Source: Candidatus Bathyarchaeota archaeon (GTDB lineage: Archaea; Thermoproteota; Bathyarchaeia; 40CM-2-53-6; RBG-13-38-9). From it: 9,034 nucleotides of DNA. Numbering within the stretch: the first letter of the stretch is position 1; the number at the start of each line of letters is the position of its first letter. The notes under the pieces were generated by a model. That model ran no database searches. It saw nothing but the letters and a program-made list of their open reading frames with translations, and was not told the origin of the DNA. The DNA lies in assembly GCA_023144075.1 (NCBI GenBank), contig JAGLGJ010000038.1, positions 1 to 9,034 of the forward strand. The letters are read 5' to 3'. The position numbers were made by a program, and so were the translations under genes. Below, in pieces: positions 6,974 through 9,034 of the stretch.

Positions 6974-7534
6974 ATGCTTGAGATTGGCATCGATGGAATA
7001 CTTCTTCGGTTGCTTCAAGGGGATATAACTGAACAAGATGTTGATGTTATCGTCAATGCTGCAAATTCAAGTCTGATGGGTGGTGGAGGAGTGGATGGAG
7101 CGATTCATCGAAAAGGTGGTCAAAAAATTCTCGAGGAATGTAAACAGATAAGATCCAGAGAATGGCCTGAAGGTCTATCGACAGGGAAAGTTGTCATAAC
7201 TTCTGGAGGCAATCTCAAGGCAAGATATGTGATCCATACTGTTGGGCCAATATGGCATGGAGATAAGTCTGGTGAAAAGGAGCTTCTCAAAGATGCTTAC
7301 CTAAATTCTTTGAAGTTGGCAGTGCAAAAAGAGCTGAAGAGTATATCTTTTCCATCTATAAGTACAGGAGCTTACGGATATCCTATTTATGAAGCGGCAA
7401 GGACAGCATTAAGCACTGTTAAGGAATACTTAGAGCAAGAGAATGGCTTAGAGGAAGTGAACTTTGTACTCTTTACAGAGGGGGATCTGAATACGTACCA
7501 AGATGCTGCAAAAGAAATCTTCGGATCTAAATAA
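6974..7534 (+). CDS. Macro domain protein, MacroD/YmdB-type ADP-ribose hydrolase
   Basis: This is a single macro domain that binds ADP-ribose. MacroD-type members remove ADP-ribose from acidic residues and deacetylate O-acetyl-ADP-ribose. Counted from ATG 6974 (186 residues), motifs are GDITEQDVDVIVNAANSSL (16-34), GGGGVDGAIH (36-45) with the conserved aspartate D41, TGKVVITSGGNL (70-81), YVIHTVGP (85-92) and ISTGAYGYP (129-137). All are intact, so activity is likely. An in-frame TTG at 6944 would add ten residues (MEICLGFDEE). I prefer ATG 6974 because the domain begins shortly after it, but AGGG (6958-6961) is twelve bases upstream, a little far, so the start is uncertain. It follows the rhomboid gene by 73 bases and may share its transcript. 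A functional link between the two is not established. Confidence 0.92.
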   Translation: MLEIGIDGILLRLLQGDITEQDVDVIVNAANSSLMGGGGVDGAIHRKGGQKILEECKQIRSREWPEGLSTGKVVITSGGNLKARYVIHTVGPIWHGDKSGEKELLKDAYLNSLKLAVQKELKSISFPSISTGAYGYPIYEAARTALSTVKEYLEQENGLEEVNFVLFTEGDLNTYQDAAKEIFGSK

Positions 7535-7763
7535 ATCATACATAAATCTTGGTAGACTCAAAATAATGCATGTGAAAATTTCGTTTTAATAAAAATTTTT
7601 GTTCTTGGTAACACTAAGTAATATTAAACACAGGTGTCGATAAAGCCTTAAGAGTTTGTAATATCTGATGCCATTACAGAATATTTCATCCAGAAGACAA
7701 ATGTCTACATCCAAGATTCTAAGGATTCAATCAACCTAAGGAAAACATGAATGGTGTTCATCT
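7535..7763 (+). promoter_or_regulatory. Non-coding gap before the DRG gene: possible terminator, leader
   Basis: This 229-base gap holds no convincing gene. Near its start, AAAATTT (7575-7581) can pair with AAATTTT (7593-7599), followed by a short T run. That could end the macro-domain transcript. AGACA and TGTCT (7695-7706) form a small inverted repeat. GGTG at 7753-7756 lies seven bases ahead of the DRG ATG and is a good ribosome site. No strong TATA box is placed close to the DRG start, so the leader may be long or the promoter weak. Confidence 0.35.
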
Positions 7764-8855
7764 ATGGGATTGCCTGAAAAGATCAAAGCAATAGAAGAAG
7801 AGATGAGTAAAACTCAGATTCACAAACAGACAGAGCATCATATCGGCCTGTTAAAAGCTAAACTTGCAAAACTCAAGGGACAAGTAGAGCAATCTGGAAG
7901 CTCAAAACAAGGTGGCATCGGTTTCGAACCAAAGAAAAGCGGTGATTGTTCAGTTGTTCTAATCGGTCTACCAAGCGTCGGAAAATCGACAATACTCAAC
8001 ATAGTCACCAATGCTAAATCGAAAACTGGGTCCTACTTCTTCACAACATTGACAGTGGTTCCAGGTGTACTGGAATACAAAGGTGCGAAGATACAATTAC
8101 TTGACCTTCCAGGCATAATATCAGGTGCAGCCTCAGGATCCGGTAGAGGAAAAAGAGTATTATCTGTTGCTCGAAATGCTGATTTAATAATGCTGATTCT
8201 TGATGTATTTCAGCCAGCTCAACTCAAAGTCCTAAAGAAAGAACTTCATAAGATGGGAGTCAGACTCAACACCCACCCACCTGATATTACAATAGAAAAG
8301 TCATCTCGGGGAGGCTTGGGTATAACATCGACCTGTAAACTTACAAAACTAAGTAAAGCCACAGTCCGAGATATATTGAATGTCTACGGTATTCAACATG
8401 GAAATGTAATCATTAGAGAAGACATCAACGATGATGAACTCATCGATGTTGTTACTGGAAACCGCCGTTATATTCCGGCAATAGTCGTCCTGAACAAGAT
8501 AGATCTAGTTAATCCTGAATATCTTATCCAAGTTAAGAAACAGATCGGAGAAGAGTTCACACCAATATCAGCAGATCAGAAAATCAACATAGAAGATTTG
8601 AAAGAAGTTATCTACAATAAGTTGAATTTCATCAGAGTATACCTAAAGCCACGTTCTAAAGAAGCTGATCTTGAAGAACCACTCATAGTAACCGCCGGAT
8701 CCTCAATATCTGATATATGTACAAAAATTCACAGAAGATTTTCTGAACAAGCAAAATATGCACTAGTCTCCGGAACAAGTGTGAAATTCAACTCACAACG
8801 AGTTGGAAAAGATCACGTAGTCCAAGATCAAGACATTGTAACAATCGTCACATGA
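7764..8855 (+). CDS. DRG/Rbg family GTPase with TGS domain
   Basis: This is a 363-residue member of the DRG family (COG1163, Obg-HflX superfamily) found in archaea and eukaryotes, which associates with ribosomes or translation. The N-terminal helical part, with IHKQTEHHIGLLKAKLAKLK (19-38), is diagnostic. The GTPase motifs are G1 GLPSVGKST (68-76), the glycine-rich G2/switch area SYFFTTLTVVPG (90-101), G3 DLPGI (114-118), G4 NKID (244-247) and G5 around SAD (269-271). The family-specific insert runs from about 160 to 235 and contains GGLGI (183-187). The TGS domain runs from about 291 to the end (RVYLKPRSKEADLEEP ... QDQDIVTIVT). Length and every motif are normal for the family. The ATG at 7764 is supported by GGTG seven bases upstream and by the conserved MGLPEKIK opening. 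It appears to be transcribed alone. Confidence 0.95.
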   Translation: MGLPEKIKAIEEEMSKTQIHKQTEHHIGLLKAKLAKLKGQVEQSGSSKQGGIGFEPKKSGDCSVVLIGLPSVGKSTILNIVTNAKSKTGSYFFTTLTVVPGVLEYKGAKIQLLDLPGIISGAASGSGRGKRVLSVARNADLIMLILDVFQPAQLKVLKKELHKMGVRLNTHPPDITIEKSSRGGLGITSTCKLTKLSKATVRDILNVYGIQHGNVIIREDINDDELIDVVTGNRRYIPAIVVLNKIDLVNPEYLIQVKKQIGEEFTPISADQKINIEDLKEVIYNKLNFIRVYLKPRSKEADLEEPLIVTAGSSISDICTKIHRRFSEQAKYALVSGTSVKFNSQRVGKDHVVQDQDIVTIVT

Positions 8856-8867
8856 AGTTTGCATATC

Positions 8868-8893
8868 ACCGATGACCGATGAGCATTATAATG
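8868..8893 (+). repeat. Tandem ACCGATG pair followed by CATTATAATG palindrome
   Basis: ACCGATG occurs twice head to tail (8868-8874 and 8875-8881). Three bases later comes a perfect 10-bp palindrome, CATTATAATG (8884-8893). The block begins 12 bases after the DRG stop and runs directly into the GTTCA array. A protein-binding site or part of an RNA 3' end are both possible. Confidence 0.5.
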
Positions 8894-8971
8894 TTCACTT
8901 TGTTCAGTCTGACGTTCAAATGTTCAAAGTGTTCAATCTTTTGTTCAAATTGTTCAAAATGACAAGGTTCT
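8893..8971 (+). repeat. Array of seven GTTCA words with near-helical spacing
   Basis: GTTCA occurs at 8893, 8902, 8914, 8922, 8931, 8943 and 8952, with a degenerate GTTCT at 8967. The start-to-start steps are 9, 12, 8, 9, 12 and 9 bases, averaging just under 10, and then 15. The wider consensus is about (A/T)TGTTCAAA. All copies point the same way and the stretch has stops in reading frames, so it is not coding. The spacing would place the words on one face of the DNA helix, as expected for a cooperative protein-binding array. The role is unknown. Confidence 0.75.
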
Positions 8972-9019
8972 AAATCTATATCTAAACTAATCTACGTTAT
9001 AGTAGAATATCCGATATCC

Positions 9020-9034
9020 ATGGGTTGCACTATT
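9020..9034 (+). CDS. Possible start of a further gene, cut by window edge
   Basis: An ATG at 9020 opens a frame (MGCTI) that runs off the window. The frame is open back to a TGA at 8960, but no other start codon lies in between. A TATA-like CTATATC near 8976 would fit a short leader, yet there is no ribosome binding site. Five codons are too few to identify anything. This is a weak candidate only. Confidence 0.2.

Noticed and set aside
8868..8881. GATGA-like words after the DRG gene as boxes of a C/D-type guide RNA.
   Set aside because: A matching set of C, D', C' and D boxes at proper spacing is not present, and CTGA boxes are lacking in the right places.
8893..8971. The GTTCA array as a CRISPR array.
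   Set aside because: The repeated unit is only about 5-8 bases with 3-7 bases between copies. CRISPR repeats and spacers are each several times longer.
9020..9034. The last 15 bases (MGCTI) resemble the first 15 bases of the window (MGCTT), matching at 12 of 15 positions, suggesting a duplicated gene or a circular element.
   Set aside because: The left copy is the internal LGMGC motif of a DUF362 protein, not a gene start, and the right copy follows only a short open frame. Fifteen bases is too little evidence for duplication or circularity.

Overview
The window looks like chromosomal DNA from an AT-rich archaeon. The strongest evidence is a DRG-family GTPase of the archaeal/eukaryotic type, with an HTEHHIG-like N-terminus and a C-terminal TGS domain. 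TATA-like boxes upstream of several starts, frequent TTG starts and an archaeal-style mix of COG1237, DUF362 and DUF72 proteins agree with this. A TACK or Asgard-related lineage such as Bathyarchaeia is possible, but nothing here fixes the phylum. There are no rRNA or tRNA genes, insertion sequences or CRISPR arrays, and no clear sign of a prophage or plasmid.

Layout: (1) Bases 1-576 (+) are the C-terminal part of a DUF362 iron-sulfur protein whose N-terminus lies before the window. (2) Bases 621-4196 are a compact minus-strand cluster read in the order TIGR04283-type glycosyltransferase, TruD tRNA pseudouridine synthase, then two different DUF72 proteins. Its gaps are 15 and 47 bases, and the last two genes overlap. 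(3) Bases 4398-5174 (+) hold an enoyl-CoA hydratase-fold protein of the ECHDC3 type that lacks both classical catalytic glutamates. It faces a minus-strand COG1237 metallo-beta-lactamase-fold protein (5273-6217), with an AT hairpin between their stops. (4) Bases 6310-7534 (+) carry a minimal six-helix rhomboid protease and a MacroD-type macro-domain protein. (5) Bases 7764-8855 (+) carry the DRG GTPase. (6) Bases 8856-9034 are non-coding except perhaps for the first codons of a new gene at the right edge. They hold a tandem 7-mer, a 10-bp palindrome and an array of seven GTTCA words spaced about one helical turn apart.

The genes do not form one recognisable pathway. They are mostly housekeeping or accessory functions: tRNA modification, translation-linked GTPase, ADP-ribose metabolism, membrane proteolysis and acyl-CoA chemistry. 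I do not see a complete undescribed system. The items most worth checking are the GTTCA array, the start of the second DUF72 gene (which looks like a one-base frameshift in an A run), the divergent DUF72 pair with a DUF2795-like tail, the bacterial-looking short TruD, and the glutamate-less crotonase.
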